From: Pseudomonadota bacterium
Lineage (GTDB): Bacteria > Myxococcota_A > UBA796 > GCA-2862545
NCBI GenBank assembly: GCA_005776945.1
Contig: SXOB01000034.1
Location: 1-34,418 of the forward strand
Direction: 5' to 3'
DNA length: 34,418 nt
In this document: positions 1 through 7,663 of the stretch, piece after piece
Layout of the letters: each line of letters begins with the position of its first letter
How positions within the stretch are numbered: position 1 is the stretch's first letter
Program-made: the position numbers and the translations under genes
The notes under the pieces: generated by a model
Told to the model about the DNA's origin: nothing
What the model saw: only the letters and a program-made list of their open reading frames with translations
The model's database searches: none

Positions 1-473
1 CCGACGAAGGCATCTCCGGCCGGACCAGCGACCGCCCCGCCCTCAACGACGTGGTGAAGGCGATGCGCCGTGGACAGGTGGACGTGGTCGCCGTGTGGAG
101 GTTCGACCGGTTGGCGCGCTCACTCTCGCACCTCGTGAAGTTCCTGGAGGAGTGCAGAACCTTGGGGGTGGCCTTCGTCTCCCACCAGGAGGGCATCGAC
201 ACCCGCACGCCCATCGGGATGGCGATGTTCCAGGTAGCAGGCGCTATGGCGGAGCTTGAGGCCAACCTCGCTCGGGAGCGCGTGCAGGCCGGGCTGGACG
301 CGGCCAGGGCGCGCGGCGTGGTGGTGGGGCGCCCACGGCACGAGCTTGACCACGCCACCGCCCTTGCGGCCGTTCAGGCGCACGGGTCGGTGCGGAAGGC
401 GGCCACCGCGCTGGGCGTGGCGCCGACGCTGGTGGCGCGGCGGCTGAAGGTGGGGCCACGCCCCATCGAGTAG
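1..473 (+). CDS. Serine recombinase (resolvase/invertase family), 5' end outside window
   Basis: The reading frame is open from position 3 to the TAG at 471-473 (156 residues visible). It begins at DEGISGRTSDRPAL, a typical mid-catalytic-domain segment of Tn3-resolvase/Hin-type site-specific recombinases. The motif WRFDRLARS, the segment ending AMAELEANLARERV, and a C-terminal helix-turn-helix (SVRKAATALGVAPTLVARRL) follow in the family's usual order. The nucleophilic serine of this family lies near the N-terminus and would be upstream of the window, so catalytic competence cannot be judged. These proteins cut and rejoin DNA at short res or inversion sites. With the IS remnant 0.9 kb downstream it marks a mobile-element edge. 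The GTG at 51 is only an internal codon, since the conserved frame continues upstream of it. Confidence 0.9.
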   Translation, partial: DEGISGRTSDRPALNDVVKAMRRGQVDVVAVWRFDRLARSLSHLVKFLEECRTLGVAFVSHQEGIDTRTPIGMAMFQVAGAMAELEANLARERVQAGLDAARARGVVVGRPRHELDHATALAAVQAHGSVRKAATALGVAPTLVARRLKVGPRPIE

Positions 474-495
474 GTTGCGCGCATCCGGAGAGGCG

Positions 496-1218
496 ATGCG
501 CACCTTCTTGTACCGCGAGCAGCAGCACCACTGGGCGGACCTCGTCCGAGCATTACCGGCGAAGGAGTTTGCGAAGCCCTCCCGGTCCACCGTGCCACTT
601 CTGGCGTGGTGGCACGACCACCTCCCCGTAGGCGTGACCGACCTCGGCGGCGCCACCCTGGAGGTAGAGGCCGAAGTGGCCTCGACGATGACGACCGACG
701 CTGCCGGGCGACCCCACAAGAACACGGCCTCGTATACGGACGTGATGCTCCGCACAGCCAGTGCTGCGGTTGCGGTCGAGGGGAAGTGGACGGAGAAGAA
801 GTACCCCACGGTCAAGGACTGGCTTGCCGAGAGCCCCGGCCCGAATCGAGAAGGCGTCTTGAATCACTGGCTGGGGCACCTCGCTCCCTACTGCGGGTCG
901 GGAGACCACCGAAAACTGGGAGCCTGCACCAACCAGATGCTCCATCGCGCGGCGTCGGCGTGCGCGCAGGGGCTGACTGAGGCCATCGTGATGTACCAGG
1001 TGTTCGGAGTCCAGGACCGGCCCCGCTACCTTGACGACCTGCGCCGCTTCCGGGCGGCGCTGGACCCCGTGCGCCTTCGCCTCGTGCTCATGGTCGTTCC
1101 GACAGCCACCACGGAGTCGTGGCGTCGCCTGGACAAGGCGACTCCGGAGGAGGTGCGCGTCGCGCTTCTCCGGGGCGGGCTCTTCGAGTTCGGGCAGCCG
1201 GAAGTGGTCGACGTGTAG
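496..1218 (+). CDS. Uncharacterised protein, possible PD-(D/E)XK-like nuclease fold
   Basis: A 240-residue soluble protein that I do not recognise. The ATG at 496 is chosen over the TTG at 475 because GGAGAGG (487-493) lies just upstream; the gene starts 23 bp after the recombinase stop, so the two are probably co-transcribed. There is no signal peptide or membrane segment. Residues 80-98 contain YTDVML, then a hydrophobic run, then VEGKW: a D82...E95-x-K97 arrangement like the D-(x)n-ExK core of PD-(D/E)XK nucleases. This is pattern recognition only. Position beside a recombinase suggests cargo of a mobile element. It could equally be a non-enzymatic hypothetical protein, and no product is assigned. 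Confidence 0.7.
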   Translation: MRTFLYREQQHHWADLVRALPAKEFAKPSRSTVPLLAWWHDHLPVGVTDLGGATLEVEAEVASTMTTDAAGRPHKNTASYTDVMLRTASAAVAVEGKWTEKKYPTVKDWLAESPGPNREGVLNHWLGHLAPYCGSGDHRKLGACTNQMLHRAASACAQGLTEAIVMYQVFGVQDRPRYLDDLRRFRAALDPVRLRLVLMVVPTATTESWRRLDKATPEEVRVALLRGGLFEFGQPEVVDV

Positions 1219-1261
1219 GAGGTCACCGGCCGCCCGCCCCGTGCCGAAATCCCCCCCGACG

Positions 1262-1282
1262 ACGCCCGCCCAGAGCGGGCGT
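1262..1282. other. 8-bp perfect hairpin downstream of the 496-1218 gene
   Basis: ACGCCCGC (1262-1269) and GCGGGCGT (1275-1282) form a perfect 8-bp stem around a 5-base loop, 43 bp after the preceding stop codon. It is GC-rich, but no T-run follows, so it is not a textbook rho-independent terminator. It could stall or stabilise the transcript end, or be part of a recombination site. Confidence 0.35.
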
Positions 1283-1342
1283 TCACCCGCACCCCGGTAC
1301 GCGCCGCCGCGCCGTGCCAGAACCAGCGGAAATCAACACGGC

Positions 1343-1618
1343 TGGATTACGGAGGCGGGCGTGGAGACCGCCCTGATCGACCCCGGCAAGCCCTGGCAGA
1401 ACGGAGCAGACGAGAGCTTCAACGGTAATTTTCGAGATGAGTGTCTAAGCGTGGAGTGGTTTCGATCGCGGGCTGAGGGCATCGTAGTGATCGAGGCTTG
1501 GCGAGCGCACTACAATGAGATTCGCCCGCATTCAAGCCTCGGCTATCTCACGCCAAAGGAACACAAGCAGCGGCTTTTGAGGAAGAACAACCAGACGGTG
1601 GCGGCGAATCTAACGTAA
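1343..1618 (+). pseudogene. IS3-family transposase (OrfB, DDE integrase) remnant, C-terminal ~91 residues
   Basis: From about 1343 to the TAA at 1616-1618 the frame reads as the C-terminus of an IS3-family OrfB. It contains ALIDPGKPWQNG, then the third acidic residue of the DDE triad in DESFNGNFRDECL, then AHYNEIRPHSSLGYLTP. Upstream of 1343 the homology stops abruptly: there is no start codon in context, the first two catalytic aspartates are absent, and there is no OrfA. The element is therefore 5'-truncated and inactive. The right terminal inverted repeat follows at about 1624-1647. Its breakpoint lies between the hairpin at 1262-1282 and 1343, suggesting deletion or a second insertion that removed the left part. 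Confidence 0.9.
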
Positions 1619-1623
1619 TGGTT

Positions 1624-1647
1624 GGTCCGAAGAATCCAGGCAGGTCA
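1624..1647. repeat. Probable right terminal inverted repeat of the IS3-family remnant
   Basis: The stretch right after the transposase stop ends in caggcaggtca. Read on the minus strand it begins TGACCTGCC, a terminus of the kind seen in IS3-family elements. Its distance from the stop (about 29 bp) and orientation fit a right end. No matching left repeat was found elsewhere in the window, consistent with a truncated element. Confidence 0.55.
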
Positions 1648-1929
1648 CATTCTCCTACGCAGGAGGACGCCGTGCGTTCATCGTCTGTCTTCTAGATCAC
1701 ACTGGCGCTCCTTGGGTTGCGCTCCGTCCGTGGTCCCCGCCCCGGTGGATCCTGAGGCCTTCGCGCATTGGCTACGTCAGTCGCGTCGGACGGTTCCGGC
1801 GGTCGCCGTGGACACGGGTCCGGCGTACCGGAAAGCCGGGAGTTGGCCGGAGGGTGGCTAGCAGGCCCATCGCGCGGACGCGGAGCTCCAGTCGCCAGTT
1901 CGCTGAATAGGACGGCTGCCCGAGGAACC
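1648..1929. other. Non-coding interval between IS remnant and M50 protease gene
   Basis: No gene is seen here. Open frames run through it on both strands, but their translations are low-complexity Arg/Pro/Gly-rich and have no recognisable motif. A short inverted repeat, CTCCT-acgc-AGGAG (1652-1665), lies just outside the IS end. The interval should hold the promoter of the downstream gene, but no clear -35/-10 pair could be picked out. Confidence 0.4.
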
Positions 1930-2568
1930 ATGGACCTGGTGACCGAGCGTCTGCTGCTGATCGTGCCGCTGGTGTTGTCGCTGTCGGTCCACGAGTGGGC
2001 CCACGCTTGGACCGCGTTCCGCCTCGGCGACGATACGGCCAAGCGCATGGGTCGCATGACGCTGGACCCGACGTCGCACATCGACCTCGTCGGCACCATT
2101 CTGTTCCCTGCGCTCGGCATTCCGTTCGGCTGGGCCAAACCGGTTCCCGTCGACCCGCACCGCTTCCGACCGGGCGTGGACATGCGAACCGGCATGTTGT
2201 GGACGGCCCTGGCCGGTCCGTTGAGCAACTTCGTCTTGGCCGCCCTGAGCGGCGTCGTGTTGGGCGTCTGCCTCGCCACGCTGCCTCGCTCGGCCATCCC
2301 AGAGACGCTGCTGGCCATCTTCGTGCAACTCAACGTCGGACTCGCGCTCTTCAACTTGCTCCCCATCCCTCCGCTCGACGGAAGTCGAATCGTCGACCGC
2401 ATCGTGCCCGACTCGCTTGTGTCCGCATGGCTCAAGGTTCGCGGTCAGGGCCCGCTGATCCTGATCGGCTTCGTCGTCGTGACCCAGACGCTCGATATCG
2501 ACTTGTTCGCGTGGCCCCGCTGGGCGGCCACGGCGATGGTGGCGGCGCTGGCGCAGTCCTTGAATTAG
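1930..2568 (+). CDS. Site-2 protease family (M50) membrane metalloprotease
   Basis: A 212-residue polytopic membrane protein. The zinc-binding HEWAH motif is at residues 21-25 in the first hydrophobic segment. The second conserved motif, N142-LLPIPPLDG, supplies the third zinc ligand (Asp150). Family members cleave transmembrane or membrane-proximal segments of substrates such as anti-sigma factors, or act as short M50 peptidases of unknown substrate. There is no PDZ or CBS domain, so it belongs to the small stand-alone type. The frame is open upstream to 1768, but the ATG at 1930 is preferred: it has GAGGA at 1922-1926 and directly precedes the first hydrophobic helix, whereas the extra upstream translation is low-complexity. 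The DUF2167 gene follows after 21 bp. Confidence 0.9.
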   Translation: MDLVTERLLLIVPLVLSLSVHEWAHAWTAFRLGDDTAKRMGRMTLDPTSHIDLVGTILFPALGIPFGWAKPVPVDPHRFRPGVDMRTGMLWTALAGPLSNFVLAALSGVVLGVCLATLPRSAIPETLLAIFVQLNVGLALFNLLPIPPLDGSRIVDRIVPDSLVSAWLKVRGQGPLILIGFVVVTQTLDIDLFAWPRWAATAMVAALAQSLN

Positions 2569-2589
2569 GCGCACCTGTTGGAGTGCATC

Positions 2590-3594
2590 ATGGGCGTCTG
2601 GATGCTGACCGTGGCTCTTGCGCTTGCAGTGGACGCGCCACCGGAACCCGACCCTTCCGCGGCCGGTTCCGCTGAGGAGCCGAAAGGCCCAGCGGAATTG
2701 CGCGCAGCCATCCGCGAGCGTCTCGTCGCGGAGGAAATTCCGGCGGAGATGCTCGACGGCATGGTCGAACAGGTTGCGGCCGACGTCGAATTCGAGCAGC
2801 ACTTGAAGTGGGTCACCGGCGACGTCGAAATCCAGGACGGCCTGGCCGTCCTGCATCTTGGCGACCAATGGCAATTCGTCGGCCCGGAGGCGGCCGCCGA
2901 CATCGTCGAACGCTGGGGCAACCCGCGTCCAGCCCTGTTGCCTGTGGGCATGTTGTCGCCGGTCGGAATGACGATGCTCTCGGCCGACGGCTGGGGTGTC
3001 CTTGTGACCTGGTCCGAAGAGGGTCACGTCAGCGATGCTGACGCCGCGGATATGGATTTCGACGCCCTCCTCACGCAGATGCAAGAGGGGACGGCCGCCT
3101 CTGCTGAAGCCCGGAAGGCCGCGGGCTACGAGGCCCTCGAACTCGTGGGTTGGGCGGAGCCTCCGCACTACGACGCCGTGAACAAGCGCCTCTACTGGGC
3201 CCGTCATCTTCGTGCGGGTACTGGAGAATCGCTCAACTACGACATCCGAGCCCTCGGACGCCGGGGAGTCCTGGAGTTGAGCGCAGTCGCGCCCATGGAA
3301 ATGCTGCCTCAGGTCAAGGCGCCGATGGAGGACTTGCTCGGCCGCATCGAGTTCCGCGATGGCCATCGGTACGCCGATTTTGACCCCGACCTCGATACCG
3401 TGGCCGCCTACGGCATCGGTGGCCTGATCGCCGGAAAGATGGCGATGAAGGCTGGCTTCTTCAAGGGTATTATCGCCTTCGTGCTCGCCGGAAAGAAATT
3501 CATCATTCCGGCCGTCATTGGGGTGGCCGCGCTCGGGGGGCGATTCTGGCAGCGCATCCGTCAGGCGACGGGAGATCGACGCTCGGTGGATTGA
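2590..3594 (+). CDS. DUF2167 family membrane-anchored protein
   Basis: A 334-residue protein matching the DUF2167 family along its length: WGNP (109-112), WGVLVTW with EEGHVSD following, ELVGWAEPPHYD (184-195), LNYDIRALGRRGVL and RYADFDP. An N-terminal hydrophobic segment (MGVWMLTVALALAVDA) looks like a short signal peptide. Near the C-terminus a Gly-rich hydrophobic stretch (about residues 272-317) likely spans the membrane, followed by a basic tail. The function of the family is not known. The ATG at 2590 is chosen over the TTG at 2578 because GGAG at 2580-2583 sits 6 bp upstream. It lies between the M50 protease and a pseudouridine synthase, all on the plus strand with short gaps. Confidence 0.9.
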   Translation: MGVWMLTVALALAVDAPPEPDPSAAGSAEEPKGPAELRAAIRERLVAEEIPAEMLDGMVEQVAADVEFEQHLKWVTGDVEIQDGLAVLHLGDQWQFVGPEAAADIVERWGNPRPALLPVGMLSPVGMTMLSADGWGVLVTWSEEGHVSDADAADMDFDALLTQMQEGTAASAEARKAAGYEALELVGWAEPPHYDAVNKRLYWARHLRAGTGESLNYDIRALGRRGVLELSAVAPMEMLPQVKAPMEDLLGRIEFRDGHRYADFDPDLDTVAAYGIGGLIAGKMAMKAGFFKGIIAFVLAGKKFIIPAVIGVAALGGRFWQRIRQATGDRRSVD

Positions 3595-3604
3595 AAAGCG
3601 CGTG

Positions 3605-4219
3605 ATGGAACTCTACGCCGATCGTGATTTCGTCGTCCTCGACAAGCCGTCGGGCCTGTTGTCCGTCCCGGGCCGCGGCCCCGACAAGATCGACAGTGCC
3701 CTCACGCGCGTCGCCGCGCGATACCCGGCCGCGTACGCCGCCCATCGGCTCGACATGGACACGTCGGGGCTGCTCGTCATCGCGCTTCGGCGGAAGGCGG
3801 AGGCGAACCTCCACAAGCAGTTCCGCGAACGCACGGTCGAGAAGCGGTACGTTGCGCGGGTGGCTGGCCACGTCGCGCAGGACGAGGGCCGAATCGAACT
3901 CAATCTCACGGTCCTGGAGGGTGAGCCGCGCTCTCGAATCGACCCTGACGGTCGCGCGGCGACGACGGACTACCGCGTCCTGTCTCGCGACGGCGATGGG
4001 ACGTCGCTCGTCGAACTCCGTCCCCTCACGGGGCGCTCGCACCAGCTGCGCCTGCACCTGTTGGGGATCGGGCACCCCATTCTTGGCGACCGATTCTACG
4101 CCCCTGCGCAGGTCGTGGCCGCCGCCCCGCGCCTAATGCTCCACGCCGCCGAAATTCGGCTGGATCACCCCTTCTCGGGCTTGCGGATGACCTTTTTGGC
4201 GCCCATGCCGTTTCTGTAG
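3605..4219 (+). CDS. RluA-family RNA pseudouridine synthase
   Basis: 204 residues. The catalytic motif HRLDMDTSG (residues 48-56, catalytic Asp50) and the C-terminal TGRSHQLRLH followed by GHPILGDRFY are diagnostic of the RluA subfamily, which isomerises uridine to pseudouridine in rRNA or tRNA. There is no N-terminal S4 domain, so it resembles the compact RluA type rather than RluC/RluD. Which nucleotide is modified cannot be read from sequence. ATG 3605 starts directly before the conserved ADRDFVVLDKPSG core, 10 bp after the preceding stop. An upstream extension to 3518 would overlap the DUF2167 gene and is rejected. Confidence 0.9.
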   Translation: MELYADRDFVVLDKPSGLLSVPGRGPDKIDSALTRVAARYPAAYAAHRLDMDTSGLLVIALRRKAEANLHKQFRERTVEKRYVARVAGHVAQDEGRIELNLTVLEGEPRSRIDPDGRAATTDYRVLSRDGDGTSLVELRPLTGRSHQLRLHLLGIGHPILGDRFYAPAQVVAAAPRLMLHAAEIRLDHPFSGLRMTFLAPMPFL

Positions 4220-4252
4220 GCGTGAGGGCTCGCCCCGAGGAGGGCGGGGGAC

Positions 4253-5692
4253 TCAGTACCGCTCTCCACCCAACGAATACAGGTCCGCAATCGGCATCGT
4301 CCGCCCGATCGCGTCGGATACCCACTCCAGATCCCACACGACGGTCCCGTCGGGTTTGGTTTCGCGGAGTCGGGCGAGGGCCCCGTAGTTGTGCCAGGTG
4401 TTGCCATTGGGCAGGCGGACCGCCTCGCCCATTTCTTCGCCGTAGATTCCGTCGCCGACGCCAAAACTCCAAACTTCACGAAGCGTTTTGTTGGCGTCGT
4501 CGATCTCGTACTCGCGAACGATCGTCTCGATGCCCGCCGGCGCGAGGTCGGAGCTCGTCAGCAACGTGCCATCGGGCGTCATCACGCCGCCGTGTTGCCA
4601 CCAGAACTGGCTGTCGTGGGGGTCGAACGCGTAGGCTCCCTCCACGTCCCCGAACCAGCGCGTCGCCACGCCGGAGGTGCCGTCAATTTCAACGATGGCA
4701 TCGAGCGAGTAGAACGAGAACAGGAACCGATCGGTGGCCTCATCGTAGTTGAGTGTATTCGACGTACAAATGCCGAAGAAACCCACGGAGTCCATCCAGT
4801 CGTCACACTCCCAGAGCGTCGTGACGGTGCCGTCTTGCTTGACGACGTTGATGACCTCCGGGGAATACCACCCCGTGAGTAAGCCGTAGGCGATCGAGCC
4901 GTCTGGCATGTCGGTAAACGGATGGTGCGCGCCGGGTGTGGCAAACGAATGGAGGAGCGTGCCGTCGAGCGTCTTCTGGTCCACCCACGCGTCCTCGAGG
5001 TCGAAGGTCGCCCAGAAACTATTTTGATCGATGAGCAAAGAGCGGCCGTCGCGCGCGACTCGGGAGTGCATCGAGATGTGCTTGAAGGCCGACCGCTCAG
5101 CCCACACCGTCCGCGCTTGCCGGTCCAAGATCAGAACCCAGAACGGGTCGCCCCACACGGGCGTGGCCAAGGTCGTGAAGAGGTAAGGTGCCCCGTCGGC
5201 ATCCCACCCGGCTGGGTCCGACACTTCGACCGTGACGACGGGAAGGCCAGGCGGCAAAGGCCCGGTACGGATCACCTGGTCAGCCGTTGCCGAAGGCGCA
5301 TCGCCCCCACTCACCACGAGCCGCCAGGTCACGTCCATGTCGAGGGGCACGCCGTACAGGTGCTCCTGATGTTCGCCCGCTTCGAGCGCTCGCACGGGTG
5401 ACGTCAACCACACGCCGTCATCGACCGAAAACTCGAAATGGACGGAGGCCGCAGCGTCTTGCGTCCACGTGACGACGACGACCGATCCATAGGTCTCGTG
5501 CAAGGTCGCGGTGAGGCCGGAGATGCCGACGCCTCCGGTTACGGTCGGGGGTGTTGGCGCCGGTGGCGTCGGGGTGTCGCTGGTTCCCGGTGGGGTCTCG
5601 CTGGTTCCTGGTGGGGTTTGGCCGTCGCCAGGAAGGGTCGCCACGGCGGGTTCGCAGGCTGCAAGTGTCAGAAGCGAGTAGCGAATACACAT
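4253..5692 (-). CDS. Arylsulfotransferase-like lipoprotein
   Basis: 479 residues. The N-terminus MCIRYSLLTLAAC gives a very short lipoprotein signal with Cys13 after LAA. A Pro/Thr/Gly linker (about 20-53) follows, then an Ig-like beta region (about 54-145), then a repeat-rich C-terminal region. That region, with phrases such as MTPDGTLLTSSD, AVRLPNGNTWHNYG and ETKPDGTVVW, resembles the beta-propeller of arylsulfotransferase-type proteins. The family transfers sulfate between phenolic compounds via a catalytic histidine. H205, H209 and H434 are candidates, but none can be assigned. It is paralogous in layout to the plus-strand gene at 6327-7652, with a divergent lipoprotein gene between them. 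No in-frame start exists upstream of 5692. A non-enzymatic propeller lipoprotein is the alternative. Confidence 0.75.
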   Translation of the reverse strand: MCIRYSLLTLAACEPAVATLPGDGQTPPGTSETPPGTSDTPTPPAPTPPTVTGGVGISGLTATLHETYGSVVVVTWTQDAAASVHFEFSVDDGVWLTSPVRALEAGEHQEHLYGVPLDMDVTWRLVVSGGDAPSATADQVIRTGPLPPGLPVVTVEVSDPAGWDADGAPYLFTTLATPVWGDPFWVLILDRQARTVWAERSAFKHISMHSRVARDGRSLLIDQNSFWATFDLEDAWVDQKTLDGTLLHSFATPGAHHPFTDMPDGSIAYGLLTGWYSPEVINVVKQDGTVTTLWECDDWMDSVGFFGICTSNTLNYDEATDRFLFSFYSLDAIVEIDGTSGVATRWFGDVEGAYAFDPHDSQFWWQHGGVMTPDGTLLTSSDLAPAGIETIVREYEIDDANKTLREVWSFGVGDGIYGEEMGEAVRLPNGNTWHNYGALARLRETKPDGTVVWDLEWVSDAIGRTMPIADLYSLGGERY

Positions 5693-5716
5693 GGTATGTT
5701 GGTCCCCAGAGGCGAC

Positions 5717-6346
5717 ATGTATGTGCTTGTTAACCTAGGGGCTGCCCTCGTGGGCTGTGGGGGCGACACTGGCGAGAGCCCAAGCGATCCGCCCTCGAGC
5801 ACAACCGACGATTCCACGACGGGCGACCCGCCGGCGCCCACGGACGGCCCACCCACAACGGTTCCGCCCACCGATCCGCCGACGGACACGGATCCGCCCT
5901 CAGGGGCGCGATCTGGACTGTTGGTACGCTTTGGCACGTTGGTCTACGACGGCGCGGCCCTCTCGGGCGAGGAGCGTCTGACCGTCTTGGGCGACTCCGG
6001 CTACGGCGCAGCCGTCTGCGAGATTCGGTACGACATCACGAGCACGCTGAGCCGGTCGGATTGCCCAGGTTGTATCTGGGCCTTCGACGTCGTCTACGGC
6101 GGCGCCGAGGTGGTCCTCGACCTCGACGCGAGCTGCCTGACGGGTGCCGGCTACGACGCATCGACCGTCGCGGCGCTCAATGGTGTCGCCAGTTCGCGGG
6201 CCTTCCACCCCGACTACGTCGGGCACAAGGAAGTTCTGATGTCCGACCTTGGAAGCGGCTTTCAGGCGGTATCCTATGTGGAGTTGTGGGACGCGGCTTC
6301 GGGCACCCTGACCTACGATTGGGACGATGGCGTTGTTTTCTACTGA
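5717..6346 (+). CDS. Small lipoprotein, unknown function
   Basis: 209 residues. MYVLVNLGAALVGC is a lipoprotein signal with Cys14, followed by a long Ser/Thr/Pro/Asp linker (residues about 17-60) and a globular C-terminal part with four cysteines (in VCEIRY, SDCPGC and SCLTG) that may form disulfides. No family recognised. ATG 5717 has AGAGG at 5708-5712; the ATG at 5696 is an alternative. The gene starts only 24 bp from the divergent start at 5692. Its 3' end overlaps the next gene's start by 20 bp, so it is probably translated together with the arylsulfotransferase-like lipoprotein and may be its partner. Confidence 0.75.
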   Translation: MYVLVNLGAALVGCGGDTGESPSDPPSSTTDDSTTGDPPAPTDGPPTTVPPTDPPTDTDPPSGARSGLLVRFGTLVYDGAALSGEERLTVLGDSGYGAAVCEIRYDITSTLSRSDCPGCIWAFDVVYGGAEVVLDLDASCLTGAGYDASTVAALNGVASSRAFHPDYVGHKEVLMSDLGSGFQAVSYVELWDAASGTLTYDWDDGVVFY

Positions 6347-7652
6347 GTGGCTGATCGCGTCGCTCGTCGCCTGTGGTGGACCCACGGATGAACCGGTGGG
6401 CACCACAGATGGCTCCGCCTCCATCGACGTCACCGGCCTGAAGGCGGAGGTGTCGACCGCGATCGCGACGGTCGTGACCGTTTCGTTCACCGCAGACGTT
6501 CAGGGCGCGCTCACGGTGGCGTTCGGCGTCGAGGGTGCGCTCGACCGGGAGGCGCCGGTTGTGTCGGATGGCACCTCCCACACCGCGCTGCTGCTTGGCC
6601 TTCCAGCCGACACGAATGTGTCCTACGCGGTCCGCGTTGATGGCGCTGACGGACCGACGCAGACCGTTCTGACGGGGTCGCTGCCCGCGGGCGTCCCCGC
6701 GACCACGACGACGGGGCCTCGGGACGGCTTCGTGCTCACCAGCCGCACGACGGATTTCGGCGACTGGATTCTCATGCTGAACGGCGAGGGTCAGGTCGTT
6801 TGGTACCATGCCGATACCGGTGGACTTTCGACGTTTCGCGCGCGTCCAAGCGTCGACGGCAGCGGCATCGTCTACAGTCGCGCCATCGTCGCCGGTGGCC
6901 CCTCGCCGGATTCCGCACTCGTGCGGGTGTCTTGGGACGGCGAGACGGCCTCCGAGATCGCGGTCCCGGATCTCGCCCACGATTTCGTAGAGGTGGCCGA
7001 CGGGACCCTCGTCAGTTTGCGCTACGAGACCCGCGAAGGCATAGAAGGCAACGACCTCGTGTCCGTCTCGGCGACCGGCGAGGCGACGCAGATTTGGAGC
7101 GCCTGGGATTGTTGGGATCCGGCCATCCACATCGGCGACGACCCCGACCATGGCTGGACGCACGCGAACGCCTTGGACCTCGACGAAGCGACCGGCCTCT
7201 ACTTGGTGGGACTGCGAAATTTCGCGACGATTTCGGCGGTCGATGCGAGCGCGCGGTCTTGTGCTTGGGGTTTCGGGGGTGTGGGTGGAACCGTAGATGT
7301 CGAAGGTGCCGCGTTCCTCCACCAGCACCAATTCGAGTGGGCCGGAGACCGGATGTTGGTCTTCGACAACGACGGTGCACCGGGCACCGTGTCGCGAACG
7401 ATTGAATACAGCTTTGACGTCGCAGCGGGAACGGCCACGGAAGTCGGCGTTCGTCGTGCTACACCCGACCTGTACAGCTTCATCATGGGCGACGTGCTTC
7501 CGACCGAATCCGGCGGGACGGTCGCGCTCTGGTCGGTGCCAGGTGTCATCATCGACTTCGACGCAGCTGGCGCCGAGACGTGGCGACTGACCTTCACGGA
7601 CAAGGGTCCGTTGGGCTTCATGACGCTGCTCGACACACCCTACGAGCAGTAG
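6327..7652 (+). CDS. Arylsulfotransferase-like lipoprotein
   Basis: 441 residues. Signal MALFSTEWLIASLVAC with Cys16, an Ig-like segment (about 33-118), then a beta-propeller carrying the clearest arylsulfotransferase signatures: DWILMLNGEGQVVW (146-159), DHGWTHANALDLD (274-286), LVGLRNFATISAVD and FLHQHQFE (330-337) followed by DRMLVFDNDG. In the family the conserved His of such motifs takes part in sulfate transfer from a phenolic sulfate donor. H279, H332 and H334 are candidates here. The gene overlaps the 3' end of the small lipoprotein gene, implying coupling. Outer-membrane or periplasmic location is inferred from the lipobox. Confidence 0.85.
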   Translation: MALFSTEWLIASLVACGGPTDEPVGTTDGSASIDVTGLKAEVSTAIATVVTVSFTADVQGALTVAFGVEGALDREAPVVSDGTSHTALLLGLPADTNVSYAVRVDGADGPTQTVLTGSLPAGVPATTTTGPRDGFVLTSRTTDFGDWILMLNGEGQVVWYHADTGGLSTFRARPSVDGSGIVYSRAIVAGGPSPDSALVRVSWDGETASEIAVPDLAHDFVEVADGTLVSLRYETREGIEGNDLVSVSATGEATQIWSAWDCWDPAIHIGDDPDHGWTHANALDLDEATGLYLVGLRNFATISAVDASARSCAWGFGGVGGTVDVEGAAFLHQHQFEWAGDRMLVFDNDGAPGTVSRTIEYSFDVAAGTATEVGVRRATPDLYSFIMGDVLPTESGGTVALWSVPGVIIDFDAAGAETWRLTFTDKGPLGFMTLLDTPYEQ

Positions 7653-7663
7653 GGAGGGACCGG

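Noticed and set aside
1858-3366. 502-residue minus-strand frame
   Set aside because: Antisense to the M50 protease and DUF2167 genes; no recognisable motif.
4220-4252. Terminator hairpin between convergent genes
   Set aside because: A 5-bp CGCCC/GGGCG stem (4231-4246) exists, but it is short and has no T-run, so it is within chance for GC-rich DNA.
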